DNA from: Planctomycetota bacterium
GTDB taxonomy: Bacteria; Planctomycetota; Phycisphaerae; WQYP01
NCBI GenBank assembly: GCA_021847065.1
Contig: JAJZVR010000006.1
Location: forward strand, 1-37,372
Direction: 5' to 3'
Length of the DNA: 37,372 nt
The notes below the pieces were generated by a model. That model was not told where the DNA came from, ran no database searches, and saw nothing but the letters and a program-made list of their open reading frames with translations. This document shows, one piece after another, positions 8,685 to 18,085 of this stretch. A program made the position numbers and the translations under genes. Position 1 is the stretch's first letter; the number at the start of each line of letters is the position of its first letter.

Positions 8685-8846
8685 CGCGGACACACCAATA
8701 CCGGCCTGCATGTGACGGTGGACATTCTCAACAAGGTCTACGAAACCGGACGCCAATGCACCAAAGAATTCAAACGCGACATGAAAATCCGCTTCGATTC
8801 GTTCTTGCCCCAGTGGAACTACCGGGCCGCCCCTGTCACCACGTAA
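8685..8846 (+). pseudogene. ISAzo13-like transposase, C-terminal remnant
   Basis: The plus strand after a TAG at 8682-8684 encodes a 53-residue tail with NTGLHVTVDILNKVYETG near its start and LPQWNYRA near the end, closing at TAA 8844-8846. In ISAzo13-family transposases the C-terminus typically reads TGLxVxxxxxxxxYxxG followed by xxWNY, which this copies. The body of the transposase is absent upstream, so this is a relic of an insertion. No terminal inverted repeats were found. It lies immediately beyond the 3' end of the beta-mannosidase gene and marks one edge of the carbohydrate locus. Confidence 0.65.
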
Positions 8847-8904
8847 ATAGGGAAGTTATTTCGGCCCCGTTCCTTACGGAGTTGTTGCCTATTTTATAAT
8901 GTTG

Positions 8905-11412
8905 CTATTTTAAAACCGCGTCAGCACTGGCTTCGTGGAGAAGGTTTCCAGTAAAAAGGATACGTGGTGGCTTGACATGGGGCCACGTGATGCGATAGGG
9001 AACGCCGGGATAGAGGTCGAAAAAATTATCCCCAAGAGGCTGCTCTCCATCCAAGTCGAGGCAAACGCCCCATACCAATGACGCACTTTCGAAAATGGCG
9101 TAACCATGATCCATCCGGACACTGATTTCGGGCTTCGCCCAATTCATCTCCTTGAATAATGGTCGGATCAGACGATTTCTCGCCAGCAATACGCCATTTT
9201 GCGTTAATATGGCAAATCCAATGCTGTCCCTTGGATTCGGCCAACTTGCCATTGGTAACAATGCCAGTGGCGTAGAGCTATTTGGAGGCAACACAACTGA
9301 TTCCTCACGACGCGAGGATGACTGGCCATCCAGAGAAAAGAAGCCGAAATCAAGCGTACCGGCAACCGGGGCGAGCGTGTCATTTATGCCGTATATAACC
9401 AATTGTTCTTCCCGGATCGCCAAGACGATGCTTATGGGCTGCAAGGCTCGCCGAACCGACCAGAACGCCGGCGTGCGCCGCAGATAATAGTCTACGATTG
9501 TCCAACTTCGAGTCGCCGGCCAGCAGTCGTTATACATCCAAAACACCGCCGCGGCGCTATCAAACATTCGGACGCGGAAATTTTCGCAATACTCCCGTAA
9601 GGCTTCACCGTGCAGCAGGCCTCCCCAGTAGGTGTATTCCTCAACGGAAAGATCGTTTATATTCTTGCCCAGCCAGAACTCAATGATTTGATCGGGACTG
9701 CTTGGTTCGGTCCAACTGTCCACGCCGTTGTCGTGTATTCGCCATGCAAAGTTGTGAATGGTTTGGTCGCGACCGAGGCAGGCGCGCATTGTCGGCAGGG
9801 CTGTTGGGCCAAGCATTCCGCCCTCCGATGCAAAACGGCACGTCAATTCGCGATACTTCCGGAAATCATTCTCCGAGAAGCCCACGTCCCAAGGGTGTTG
9901 ATCGCCTCTATCGTTGGCGTCTGGTGGAATCTCGGCAGATCCCGACCAGGGAGAACTGGGTTGATAGAACCGGCTGGAATCTTCCTGTTTCAGCAACTGT
10001 GGAAGCACCAGGTGAAAAAACGCGTAATCGGGGTAGACCACGCCGCGGTCATAATTCCATCGCCAATTTCCCATTTCTAGTTCGTTATTGCCGCACCAGA
10101 TAATCAAACTCGGGTGGCTTGCCAACCGCCGTATCTGATATATGGCCTCTCTTTTAGCGTTGTCGAAAAATTCCTGATCCTGCATTGGATACTTGGCGCA
10201 AGCATAAATGAATTCCTGCCATACGAGTATGCCATGGGAATCACATAATTCGTAGAAGTCTTCTGATTCATACAGGCCGCCACCCCAGACTCTCAGGAAA
10301 TTAAAGTTTGCTTCAATGGCGCGGTCTATCAATTGGACGTATCGATCTCGATCAATCCGCGCCAAGATCATATCCGCCGGCACGAAATTTGCGCCTTTGC
10401 AGAAAATCCTCTGTTTATTGATGGTGACAACACAATGTGTTCCAGATACGGGATGAACCGATTGGTCAATGTGAACATGGCGAAAGCCTATCCGTTTTGA
10501 CTTCTGGCCGACGAGCTTTGATCCGGTAGTCAGTCGGGCGCATAGCGTGTAATAATTTTGTTCACCATGTCCCCTGGGCCACCACAATGCGGGATTTTCG
10601 ACATGCAAAGTCAATTCAATACTTTGATGGCCCGGGAGAATTTGAACCTGCTGTGTGCTTGATGCGCCGGATTCCACTAGCTGCACATGAAGTTCACCGA
10701 CAACAGACTGTTCCACCAGTCCTTCGATGAACAATCGAACCCGAACCGAACCCCGCGATAAATCATCCGATAGTGTGGCCACGGGAACCAACTGATCGAT
10801 GCGCACCGGAGCATCCGTCATCTCAAGCCGAACCGCTCCAAATATGCCGACGTTTACCAGGCGGGGAGCCCAGTCCCAACCAAACTGGAATTGCGGTTTA
10901 CGCATCCAGTGCCGCTTATTCCACCGCGTATCGGCGTCGCCGTAATAGCCGATGGATGGCTTTTCCGCCATCTCCCACACGCCGCTATCCAAGTGGACGG
11001 TCAAAACATTGGTTCCGGAACGAAGTTTACCAGTTGTTTCAAGTCGGCAGGGATAAAATGTGTTCGTGTGTCGGCCGATCTCGTGCCCATTAAGTACGAT
11101 CCTCGCCGCCAGGTCCAGTCCCTCAAATACGAGCCAGGATTGGCTCGTGTGGGAACCGGCGGGAACCTCGAATTCGCGTCGATAGCTCCACAACATCTCC
11201 TCAACCCATCGCGCGGCCAGCACGTTAGTTCCCACACAAGGATCTTCAATCCATCCCGCTTTCCAGACGTCGAGATGGATTTCTCCAGGTACCTGCGCAT
11301 CGATATATCGCGATAAGTCCGTCCGATCCCGTTCCGCATATTCCTGTCGCCCGCGACGGCCATCATACCACCGTAGTTTCCATGTTCCGTTAAGATCAAT
11401 TATTTGCATCAT
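8905..11412 (-). CDS. Beta-mannosidase, glycoside hydrolase family 2
   Basis: An 835-residue enzyme of the usual GH2 beta-mannosidase length. N-terminal sugar-binding beta-sandwich (about 1-190, with LNGTWKLRW and VPGEIHLDVW), an immunoglobulin-like domain (about 200-300), then the TIM barrel. The barrel shows RVWGGGLYESEDFYELCDS, the acid/base in WCGNNE (Glu444) and the nucleophile in RFASEGGM (Glu530). It removes non-reducing beta-D-mannose from manno-oligosaccharides. No signal peptide is visible, so it should act in the cytoplasm on imported oligosaccharides. Its ATG overlaps the stop of the upstream truncated GH31 gene by four bases (ATGA), implying translational coupling. Last gene of the 17914-8905 set. 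Confidence 0.92.
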   Translation of the reverse strand: MMQIIDLNGTWKLRWYDGRRGRQEYAERDRTDLSRYIDAQVPGEIHLDVWKAGWIEDPCVGTNVLAARWVEEMLWSYRREFEVPAGSHTSQSWLVFEGLDLAARIVLNGHEIGRHTNTFYPCRLETTGKLRSGTNVLTVHLDSGVWEMAEKPSIGYYGDADTRWNKRHWMRKPQFQFGWDWAPRLVNVGIFGAVRLEMTDAPVRIDQLVPVATLSDDLSRGSVRVRLFIEGLVEQSVVGELHVQLVESGASSTQQVQILPGHQSIELTLHVENPALWWPRGHGEQNYYTLCARLTTGSKLVGQKSKRIGFRHVHIDQSVHPVSGTHCVVTINKQRIFCKGANFVPADMILARIDRDRYVQLIDRAIEANFNFLRVWGGGLYESEDFYELCDSHGILVWQEFIYACAKYPMQDQEFFDNAKREAIYQIRRLASHPSLIIWCGNNELEMGNWRWNYDRGVVYPDYAFFHLVLPQLLKQEDSSRFYQPSSPWSGSAEIPPDANDRGDQHPWDVGFSENDFRKYRELTCRFASEGGMLGPTALPTMRACLGRDQTIHNFAWRIHDNGVDSWTEPSSPDQIIEFWLGKNINDLSVEEYTYWGGLLHGEALREYCENFRVRMFDSAAAVFWMYNDCWPATRSWTIVDYYLRRTPAFWSVRRALQPISIVLAIREEQLVIYGINDTLAPVAGTLDFGFFSLDGQSSSRREESVVLPPNSSTPLALLPMASWPNPRDSIGFAILTQNGVLLARNRLIRPLFKEMNWAKPEISVRMDHGYAIFESASLVWGVCLDLDGEQPLGDNFFDLYPGVPYRITWPHVKPPRILFTGNLLHEASADAVLK

Positions 11413-12158
11413 ATGTCACGCTGCCGCCAAAGAAATAATTTCCAAATAGTTCCGCATATTTTCACCGCAGGATCAAGGCCTGACAATACATTGGGTATCC
11501 TATCGATTCTCAAAATCAAATTACTGTCGATGCCCCGCCGTCCCCGCTGCCGATAACCGAAAAAGTACCAATCGGTTTCCCCTTGCTTGGGCCTGGGCCG
11601 AATCCAAGGGTGCGGTCCGTTGTTCATCAGCGGGGTCTGATCGTTGAGAAGGTACCAGCCGTCGCGCGAAAGCACGCCGTCGCCAAGCGGTTCCGGTCCT
11701 TGGCACTCATCCAGCGAAAGCCGTGTTCCTCCGAGATTACCCGTTTGCTTCAGGCCCGGATGCCACGTTTTCCATCGCGAACCGTCGCGAAAGGCAATTC
11801 GCAGATCATTGTCGGTTAACTGTTGGGCGCCAAGCCACGCAAGCCTTAGCCTTGAGGTGATGATGCGCAAAGCATGATTCGTGCGAAAAACCTTGAATTT
11901 AACGGGCCGAAAATGTCTGTGAATGGCAAAATATGAACGGTTATCAATGAAGTGATGCGCGGCGTCGAATTCGATCCGGATCAGGCTTGAGGTGATAACC
12001 GTAAATCGAGCATTACCTGCGGTAATTAGATTGCCCGCCCGCGCAATGGCCGCCCCTTGCCACGGCACCATGACGGCGAGCAAGGTGAAAACACCAAGGC
12101 AGAGCCGCCTTGATAGTGTAATCGGCTTGTTATTGCGCCGATGCCATTGCACGTTCAT
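11409..12158 (-). pseudogene. GH31-like N-terminal domain only, truncated gene
   Basis: A 249-residue product with a signal-like segment (about 17-41, RRLCLGVFTLLAVMVPWQGAAIARA). It then resembles the N-terminal mutarotase-like domain of GH31 alpha-glycosidases: RFTVITSSLIRIEFD, NLGGTRLSLDE (141-151), LGDGVLSRDGWYLLND (158-173) and DWYFFGY (196-202). GH31 enzymes are usually about 700 residues or more. Here the text departs from the family after RGIDSN and stops where the catalytic barrel should begin, so no catalytic Asp is encoded. Start supported by GGAG seven bases before the ATG. Most likely a deletion relic; a retained stand-alone carbohydrate-binding domain cannot be excluded because the frame is intact and coupled to the GH2 gene. 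Confidence 0.7.
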
Positions 12159-12339
12159 GATATTACTCCGCCTGCCGGTGACTCATAAATATGCCTGAAC
12201 CCAAACAAGTGAACCGCTGTCTTGTACCGTGCGTCCAAGCGCCGACACGATCAACCATGATCCGAGAATACTTCCGTGCACTTTCATCAACGATATTAAG
12301 GCAGATACCGTGCGTCACAAGCACCTCCATCATTAAGGT

Positions 12340-12369
12340 GAAATTTTATACCAATTTCGGAAATATTTC
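12340..12369. promoter_or_regulatory. Cluster of GAAAT/ATTTC half-sites, possible operator
   Basis: GAAAT at 12340, ATTTC at 12354 and a perfect ten-base palindrome GAAATATTTC at 12360-12369, overlapping the sulfatase stop codon and lying about 180-210 bases before the GH31-like start. The half-site is shared with the palindrome at 17938-17954. The rest of 12159-12339 shows no gene. Regulatory function is inferred. Confidence 0.35.
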
Positions 12370-13837
12370 AAACACACGTCTGCAAACGTGTGCGGTGGGT
12401 CCGGCGGAGGCTGTCCGCCCAGTTCCGGCGGCCTGTTTTCTCCAGGCGCGCCAGGTAAGCTGGAAGCTCTCCATGCACATGTAATCCGCCACCCTCGGCA
12501 AGAACGGTCCACATGGGATCGATTCCGGTAACGGAGGTACGCATCATTTCGGCATGCCAGAATTTCAATATCTCGGCGGCGGAAGCGACGAGTTCCGGGT
12601 GGTTTGGCGCCAAGTCGTGCTGTTCATGCGGATCGGTCTTGACGTCGAAAAGCATGGCATCAGGATAGCCGTGAAAGGCGTCATGATATGTACGAATATA
12701 CAGATGGTCCTGGAAGCGGACACCCCGCTGGCAGGCCCACGCGCCTTGTGAAATAATAAGGGACTCACGGCCTTGCGACAGACCCTGACGCAAGGCCTCT
12801 GCAAAGCTCCGCGCATCCCAATTGCAGGGTGTCTGTTGTTGGATTAGTTCGGTGATAGTCGCGGCAATATCCACAAGGTAATGCAGCGCGTGGTCTTTAC
12901 GCCCGGAGGGAAGGCCCGGCCATCGCATGATTAACGGCACTCGGCATGTACAGTGGTCCGCAGTCTGATGATCGCCATAGACATTCAACTCGCCGAGATT
13001 CTCCCCATGATCCGCCGAGATTATTACCGCCGTATCATCAAGTATTTGCCGATCGGCCAAAGTATTGAGCAGCCGGCCGATCCATTCATCGGCGTAACGA
13101 ACGCCGCAGTCGTAGCCGTCAAACATCGCGCGCACATCATCCATGCCGGCCATGCGCGCCGGCTGACGCGGATACTGCGGATCCGGTTCAGGGCTGAAGC
13201 CATTGACCTCCTGGGCGGAATGCGGGCCGGCCATTTGCCAGTGTTCAGCGCGAATCATCTCGTTGAGCCACGCGGGTAATGGTGTATCGACAAAAGGATT
13301 TCCGAAATTCTCCGGCGTGCGATAAGGCGTGTGTGGATCCCACAGGTTGACATGCAGAAACCAGTTCTCGTGTTGACCATACCGCATGAGCCACCGGGTG
13401 GCATGCGGTATGATTTCATCGGCGCACTCAAGGCCGTTGGCGCCCGTATTGGTGATATCGTTGAAATTCGCGTACCAGTGCCATGCGGAATGACGCTCGC
13501 CAAATGGGCTTACCGTAGCAGTTCGATAACCAGCCTGGCGGAACAAACGCATCCAGTTGGTCCGCGCATAGTCGGAGGCGAATCCGCGACGGCTTCCCTC
13601 AGAAAATAATTCCGCCGCCGCTCCGCCATGGTTAATTATACCGTTGTGAATTCCAAACCGGCCGCTCCATAATGCCGTGCGGCTTGGCAGGCATGGCGCA
13701 TCGGACGTGTAGACGTTGTCAAAAATCACTCCTTGCCGGGCGATACGGTCTATATTTGGACTGGTGTGACGGTGGTAGCCATAGCACCCGAGGTGGTCCG
13801 GGCGCAGTGAGTCGATGTCAATGTAAAGAATTCGCAT
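12368..13837 (-). CDS. Type I (formylglycine-dependent) sulfatase, no signal peptide
   Basis: A 489-residue S1-family sulfatase. N-terminal metal-binding block [19 protein letters not shown]; the sulfatase signature [13 protein letters not shown] places the residue converted to formylglycine at Cys49 (C-x-P-S-R). [10 protein letters not shown] and [13 protein letters not shown] supply further active-site His/Asp residues. GAGGAAG lies six bases before the ATG. Unlike most polysaccharide sulfatases it begins directly with the catalytic domain, so it should be cytoplasmic and act on small imported sulfated saccharides. That also requires a formylglycine-generating enzyme acting in the cytoplasm, not found in this window. 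It is 51 bases from the transporter gene on the same strand, so the two probably share a transcript. The exact substrate is unknown. Confidence 0.9.
   Translation of the reverse strand: MRILYIDIDSLRPDHLGCYGYHRHTSPNIDRIARQGVIFDNVYTSDAPCLPSRTALWSGRFGIHNGIINHGGAAAELFSEGSRRGFASDYARTNWMRLFRQAGYRTATVSPFGERHSAWHWYANFNDITNTGANGLECADEIIPHATRWLMRYGQHENWFLHVNLWDPHTPYRTPENFGNPFVDTPLPAWLNEMIRAEHWQMAGPHSAQEVNGFSPEPDPQYPRQPARMAGMDDVRAMFDGYDCGVRYADEWIGRLLNTLADRQILDDTAVIISADHGENLGELNVYGDHQTADHCTCRVPLIMRWPGLPSGRKDHALHYLVDIAATITELIQQQTPCNWDARSFAEALRQGLSQGRESLIISQGAWACQRGVRFQDHLYIRTYHDAFHGYPDAMLFDVKTDPHEQHDLAPNHPELVASAAEILKFWHAEMMRTSVTGIDPMWTVLAEGGGLHVHGELPAYLARLEKTGRRNWADSLRRTHRTRLQTCV
12373..12392 (-). terminator. 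Stem-loop at the end of the sulfatase gene
   Basis: CACACGT and ACGTGTG are exact complements with a six-base loop, covering the last sense codons of the sulfatase. On the minus strand TTTGAAATATTTCC follows, only weakly T-rich, so it may be a partial terminator or chance. Confidence 0.3.
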
Positions 13838-13888
13838 TCATAACTTCCTCGTCAATGAGAACAACCCGCACATCAGCAAGACGCGCGG

Positions 13889-15319
13889 TCACGGAGTCTC
13901 CGGGGGAACGTAGTTGTCCGGCCCGCCAAGTCGCCGCCAACCGCGATATACCATGAGCATCAATACGGCTGCAGCAGCATATAAGACCGTGCATAGCGCG
14001 AAGATCATACGAAAGTTGTGCGCCCAGTCCATGAAGCTACCCAGCAGATAGCTGGTTACCACGAGGCTACCGTAACCCAGGACGTTAAGACCGGACGAGA
14101 ATTGACCGAATTTGTCGCCGGGGAACAGGAGCATCATCACGGCGATCCAACCGAGCATCCACCCGACGGTGGGCGGGATAATCAATACCGCATATATCAG
14201 CCAGGTGGTCTTGCTCTGCACACAGAAGTAGGCCAAACCGGTCAAAATAGCGCCGCTGAACAGGGAGGCTAATACGACGTGAAACGCGTTGAATTTCTCG
14301 CACAGGTAACCCATGGGAATATAGAGTACCGCCGAGGCCAGACTGCTCCAGGCAAAGACCTTGCCGATCGCGTCCGCGTCCAGGCCGAGGGTTTTCTCGC
14401 CAAAGAGCACCATAAAGGAAATCGCCGGCGAGGTTACCAGAATCATCAGTGTGAACGCGATGAAAAAGTTGCGGTACAAGGGGATGGAAAGGCATTCCAG
14501 GAAATATACGCCGTAGGTCTTAATGAAATTCTTCCGATTTTCGTGCGGCGGAGGGGGTGGATAACCGCCTTCCTTGACCCGCCAGCACATCAGGAGAAAC
14601 GAGACCATGTATACCAAGCCAATGCTCCAGAACAACACTTTTGGATACGCAACGACATATTGGAACAGCCAGAATTGCAGGACAAATGCGCCAAGCGTTC
14701 CGACCACGCGGAACCAGGCGAGAAACCGAGGCATCAGCGATTGCGGCACCACATCGCGCAGCAGAAAGTAATAACTGTTGACCAGCACCATATTGAAGAA
14801 ATGAAACATGACAACGAACACCGTTAGAACAGCCAGCACGGTGACCGTCAGCGAGACCGACAGTGGAAGTATTTTGTCCGCGTGCAGCCATGCTCCTATA
14901 TTGGGGGCGTATCCGATAAGCACCAGGGCGGTGACGGTAAGCGGCGTTGACCAGAGCAGGAAGGGGATGCGCCGCCCGATGCGGCTGCGATAACGATCAG
15001 TCCATATACTGATATTTGGCAGGAACAGCAGATTCACCATCCCCGCTGTGCCTCCGGTTACCACAGCGATGGTGGTGTCGTCGGCGTGGAGTCGCTGCAT
15101 GTACACCGGCATGAACATGAAGAATATCGTCTGAAAAAGCATCCAGCAGAAATCGCCCGCCAGCAACCACAGGAATAAAAAGACCAGTTGCCGGACCGTA
15201 TATTCCAGGGTACCAACGCGGTAAGTTTTCCCCGGCTTGCCACCGGTCTCGTCCGTGGGCCATTGTGATCCGCCATCTGCGGCCAGATTTGACGCGGATT
15301 CACCGATTTGTTCGGGCAT
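13889..15319 (-). CDS. MFS sugar transporter (GPH/SLC45-like)
   Basis: A 476-residue membrane protein with about twelve helices. The start at 15319 (MPEQIGES) is chosen because GGAG lies six bases upstream; the longer TTG start at 15331 would contain this ribosome binding site. The loop between helices 2 and 3 reads SIWTDRYRSRIGRRIPFLLW, matching the D-R-x-x-x-x-x-G-R-R-x-P-F signature of GPH and sucrose-type glycoside carriers. A central cytoplasmic loop (WRVKEGGYPPPPPHENRKN) separates two six-helix halves. Placed between the F5/8-domain hydrolase and the sulfatase, it is the likely importer of the saccharide handled by this locus. Whether it is a proton or sodium symporter cannot be told. 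Confidence 0.85.
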   Translation of the reverse strand: MPEQIGESASNLAADGGSQWPTDETGGKPGKTYRVGTLEYTVRQLVFLFLWLLAGDFCWMLFQTIFFMFMPVYMQRLHADDTTIAVVTGGTAGMVNLLFLPNISIWTDRYRSRIGRRIPFLLWSTPLTVTALVLIGYAPNIGAWLHADKILPLSVSLTVTVLAVLTVFVVMFHFFNMVLVNSYYFLLRDVVPQSLMPRFLAWFRVVGTLGAFVLQFWLFQYVVAYPKVLFWSIGLVYMVSFLLMCWRVKEGGYPPPPPHENRKNFIKTYGVYFLECLSIPLYRNFFIAFTLMILVTSPAISFMVLFGEKTLGLDADAIGKVFAWSSLASAVLYIPMGYLCEKFNAFHVVLASLFSGAILTGLAYFCVQSKTTWLIYAVLIIPPTVGWMLGWIAVMMLLFPGDKFGQFSSGLNVLGYGSLVVTSYLLGSFMDWAHNFRMIFALCTVLYAAAAVLMLMVYRGWRRLGGPDNYVPPETP

Positions 15320-15367
15320 TATTTTCTCCAAAATCCCGCCAATAGGTTAACGGCACCCGCCGGGGCG

Positions 15368-17914
15368 TCACGGCCGAGCCTTAAGACCGTATATCTGCAT
15401 TTCATAGATCGAATAACCCCATCCTGTGCCGCGCTGGATGCCGAGCATCCGCACATATCGCGCTCTGACCGGCCGGGGCAGCATAATTGTCGACACGCCA
15501 CCGGTGCCCGTGCTGGTATGGTACACGGTACGCCAGGAATCCGGTGCGCCAGGCGAGTTGGACACCTGAATCGCAAATTTCCTCGCATAGGCCGAGTTCC
15601 AGTAGATCACGATAGTCTGGATACGCTGCGACTTGCCGAGATTTACACATATCCACTGATGATCGCTGTATTGCGAACTCCAGCGCGTATGCATGTTGCC
15701 GTCAAATGCGTTTTCCGGCGGATACTTGCTGTTCTCCACCGAGGACGAAAAGGCGGGTTTCTTCAATGCCAAGTTCGGCCCCATGTCCGGCTGGGCCATC
15801 CAGAAGCGCATTGCCGCGATCTTGCTGCGCAGCCTCGTGACCTCCCGGGCCCGTGATGACTGGTCATGCCAGACGACCTGCTGATCGCCACAGATATTGA
15901 AATTCGTGGGGAAACCGCGGATGAGCTTTAAAAGCCGGACGTCGTTGGCGATTTCATCTTTTACCACGGGCGTGAATTGCCGGCGAATCACAGCGGAATC
16001 CAGCGGCCGCGCCCGGTTGCGGTGCAGTATGCCGATGCAGCGGATGTAGTTGTACTGCGAATGTAGAATCAGACCATACAGTGTGGTCCAGCGGTACATG
16101 GACTCAATACGCCCATGCACCTTTGTCGGCATCGGTTTGCTTAACAGCGGCTTGAGTTCGGAATCCGCCGCCAGTACGCGCGAAGCGACGTAACCGAAAT
16201 TCCTGGCAGCCGATTTGTGGAACTGGTAGGCGTCTTTCTGTTTCAGGCACCCGCGCGATGCCAGTGACCGCGGTGTCAATGGGAGGCGATAAGGGCCAAA
16301 TGCCGTGAAAACCGCCATCCGCTGAAACCAACTGTAAATATGTAATCCATTTTGATTGTAGGGCGGCATTTTATCCGGTGGCACGTATAACGGTGCTGTA
16401 GTCACTACGGCCTTGTCCAAACTGCCCCAGAACCGCAGTACCGCAGGTGCCAGCGTCTTTCCAAAATCCCGCTGTGCGACGGCCTCCAGGACGGGATCGG
16501 GATGGGCGGCGCTGAACGGGTGCTTTTGCCGCAGTCCGGCCTTGGTCGGTTGCCATATCATCCGGTCAATGACCTCCAGATTCGGCTGATAAACCCAGCC
16601 TTCGCAACCGGACCACCAGAGGGCGAAATTTCTCACCTTGTGGGAGTACAATTTCCATATCTTATATTGCGCAACAAACGGCAACGGGAAGCCTATGGTC
16701 GGGCTGATACTTTCACAGTCGCCTGAAGCCGAGACAAGGGAAATGTAGTTCGGCCCGTATACGCTGTGGCCGTCGGCCTTGACCGCCAAAGCCGCCTTGT
16801 TGTAGTTATTGAGCTTAATCAACCAATCATCGGCGTTGCCGTGCTCGTTGTAGATCAGTCCATAACCCCGACGGGCCAATGACAGCATGTAGCTCTCGGT
16901 ACTTCGATTTCCACCCAGATTCAGGTGCCACGGCCATAATGCCACGATGATATGTCTTTTCCCGGCGGCTTGTTTGATGATCCGCAGTACCCGGCGCACG
17001 GCTTGCCAGCGCGTATGGGAATACGGTTTGCCGCCGACGACTGATATGCTTTTGCGCCCGGGCGATCCGTTATAGTCGGCAAATACGCCGTAGACAATGG
17101 TCGTCCCCCGATGCTTGCGAAACAGCGTGCGGTAAGCGTGCAGATACAACGCCGCTCCGCGGGGATTAAACGGATCCACGACCTTGCGGTGTTTACTTGG
17201 CGAAACGTAGTAGATCGCTGAAGCATTCCTGGGATTCTTAAACCAAGCCGGATCCTTTGGCGGAAGTCGCTGCTCGATCATAAGTCCCAGGCCGTATTGC
17301 TTGCGCAGCCGATACGGGATGGGCGGCCCCATCTTCTCTCCCCACACAACATTGATATAGTGATGGGCGTAATAGGAGGCTTGATCCCGGTTCGTCCATC
17401 CCGGTGGCGGCGGCTGGCTGCGGCGGTTGTTGCCGATGCGATAGTAGAAGGCCGGGGCCTCCGCCTGATCCAGATTCCCAACCGACGCGGTGCGCAGGTC
17501 TTCAAACCGAAACACGCCGTCCATGGCTCCTTTCGGCGTTTCACCGACGATCCAGAAAATCCCGCCGCGACACACGAATTGATAGCTTTCCGGCGCATGA
17601 GCCTTGAGCTTGAACGGCGCGGATTTGGACTCGGCCGCAATCAAGGCATTATCCGCGGCAGTACCGATGATAATGGCATGGGATGCCGGTATTTTCGCGG
17701 AATCCGGCGATAATAATGCGCGATGGATTTCAATGTTGAAGCGGCGCTTCAGGAATCCGGTAAGATCGCGCGCAGCGGTTTGCTCCACGATATTGGAGCC
17801 GACAATGACTTTCCACAAATTTGTGATCCTAATCGGCGCGGCCATGGACTGATTAGCGAAGACCGTAAGGGAACAAAGGGCCAATAAACCGGCCACAACA
17901 CGTCTGATCATCAT
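15368..17914 (-). CDS. Secreted glycoside hydrolase-like protein with C-terminal F5/8 type C domain
   Basis: An 848-residue protein. Signal peptide at residues 1-26 (RRVVAGLLALCSLTVFANQSMAA). Residues about 35-150 resemble the N-terminal alpha/beta domain before the catalytic barrel of GH20, GH67 and GH115 enzymes (RDLTGFLKRRF, HAIIIGTAADN, GGIFWIVGETPKGAMDGVFRFED). A long central region follows with barrel-like strands (YINVVWGEK, HIIVALWPWHLNLGG, GYGLIYNEHG). The last 140 residues are a discoidin/CBM32-like sandwich (NLALKKPAFSSS, FDGNMHTRWSSQ, RARYVRMLG). The central region is not assignable to a family with confidence, so its substrate is open. AAGGA lies seven bases before the first ATG and the palindrome 17938-17954 just upstream. 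First gene of the set running to 8905. Confidence 0.75.
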   Translation of the reverse strand: MMIRRVVAGLLALCSLTVFANQSMAAPIRITNLWKVIVGSNIVEQTAARDLTGFLKRRFNIEIHRALLSPDSAKIPASHAIIIGTAADNALIAAESKSAPFKLKAHAPESYQFVCRGGIFWIVGETPKGAMDGVFRFEDLRTASVGNLDQAEAPAFYYRIGNNRRSQPPPPGWTNRDQASYYAHHYINVVWGEKMGPPIPYRLRKQYGLGLMIEQRLPPKDPAWFKNPRNASAIYYVSPSKHRKVVDPFNPRGAALYLHAYRTLFRKHRGTTIVYGVFADYNGSPGRKSISVVGGKPYSHTRWQAVRRVLRIIKQAAGKRHIIVALWPWHLNLGGNRSTESYMLSLARRGYGLIYNEHGNADDWLIKLNNYNKAALAVKADGHSVYGPNYISLVSASGDCESISPTIGFPLPFVAQYKIWKLYSHKVRNFALWWSGCEGWVYQPNLEVIDRMIWQPTKAGLRQKHPFSAAHPDPVLEAVAQRDFGKTLAPAVLRFWGSLDKAVVTTAPLYVPPDKMPPYNQNGLHIYSWFQRMAVFTAFGPYRLPLTPRSLASRGCLKQKDAYQFHKSAARNFGYVASRVLAADSELKPLLSKPMPTKVHGRIESMYRWTTLYGLILHSQYNYIRCIGILHRNRARPLDSAVIRRQFTPVVKDEIANDVRLLKLIRGFPTNFNICGDQQVVWHDQSSRAREVTRLRSKIAAMRFWMAQPDMGPNLALKKPAFSSSVENSKYPPENAFDGNMHTRWSSQYSDHQWICVNLGKSQRIQTIVIYWNSAYARKFAIQVSNSPGAPDSWRTVYHTSTGTGGVSTIMLPRPVRARYVRMLGIQRGTGWGYSIYEMQIYGLKARP

Positions 17915-17937
17915 TACGAAATCCTTAATACAACCAA

Positions 17938-17954
17938 CGGGAAATAATTTCCCG
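17938..17954. promoter_or_regulatory. Perfect 17-base palindrome, candidate operator
   Basis: CGGGAAAT-A-ATTTCCCG, eight-base arms around one A, 24 bases upstream of the 848-residue hydrolase start codon. Its position before the first gene of a five-gene minus-strand set, and related GAAAT/ATTTC sites before other enzymes of the locus, suggest a repressor-binding site. The regulator is not proven; the LacI-type gene at 24162 is the obvious candidate. The rest of 17915-18085 holds no gene that I can support. Confidence 0.5.
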
Positions 17955-18085
17955 ATATCATTCTATCTTGTTTAGGGCCGGCGCATCTTTAACTTCGGGG
18001 TTTACGACTGCTATACCGGCCAAACGTCCGCGGGTTTCCACCGCGTGGATGCATGGATGCCGCAGAGTCATACTTGCTCCGGTCC

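Noticed and set aside
14279-14827. Plus-strand ORF of 182 codons across the transporter gene
   Set aside because: Charged, low-complexity antisense shadow of a clear twelve-helix transporter.
18026-18047. Short CGCGG/CCGCG hairpin after the PEP-CTERM GH5 gene
   Set aside because: Only five base pairs and no T-run; likely chance in GC-rich DNA.
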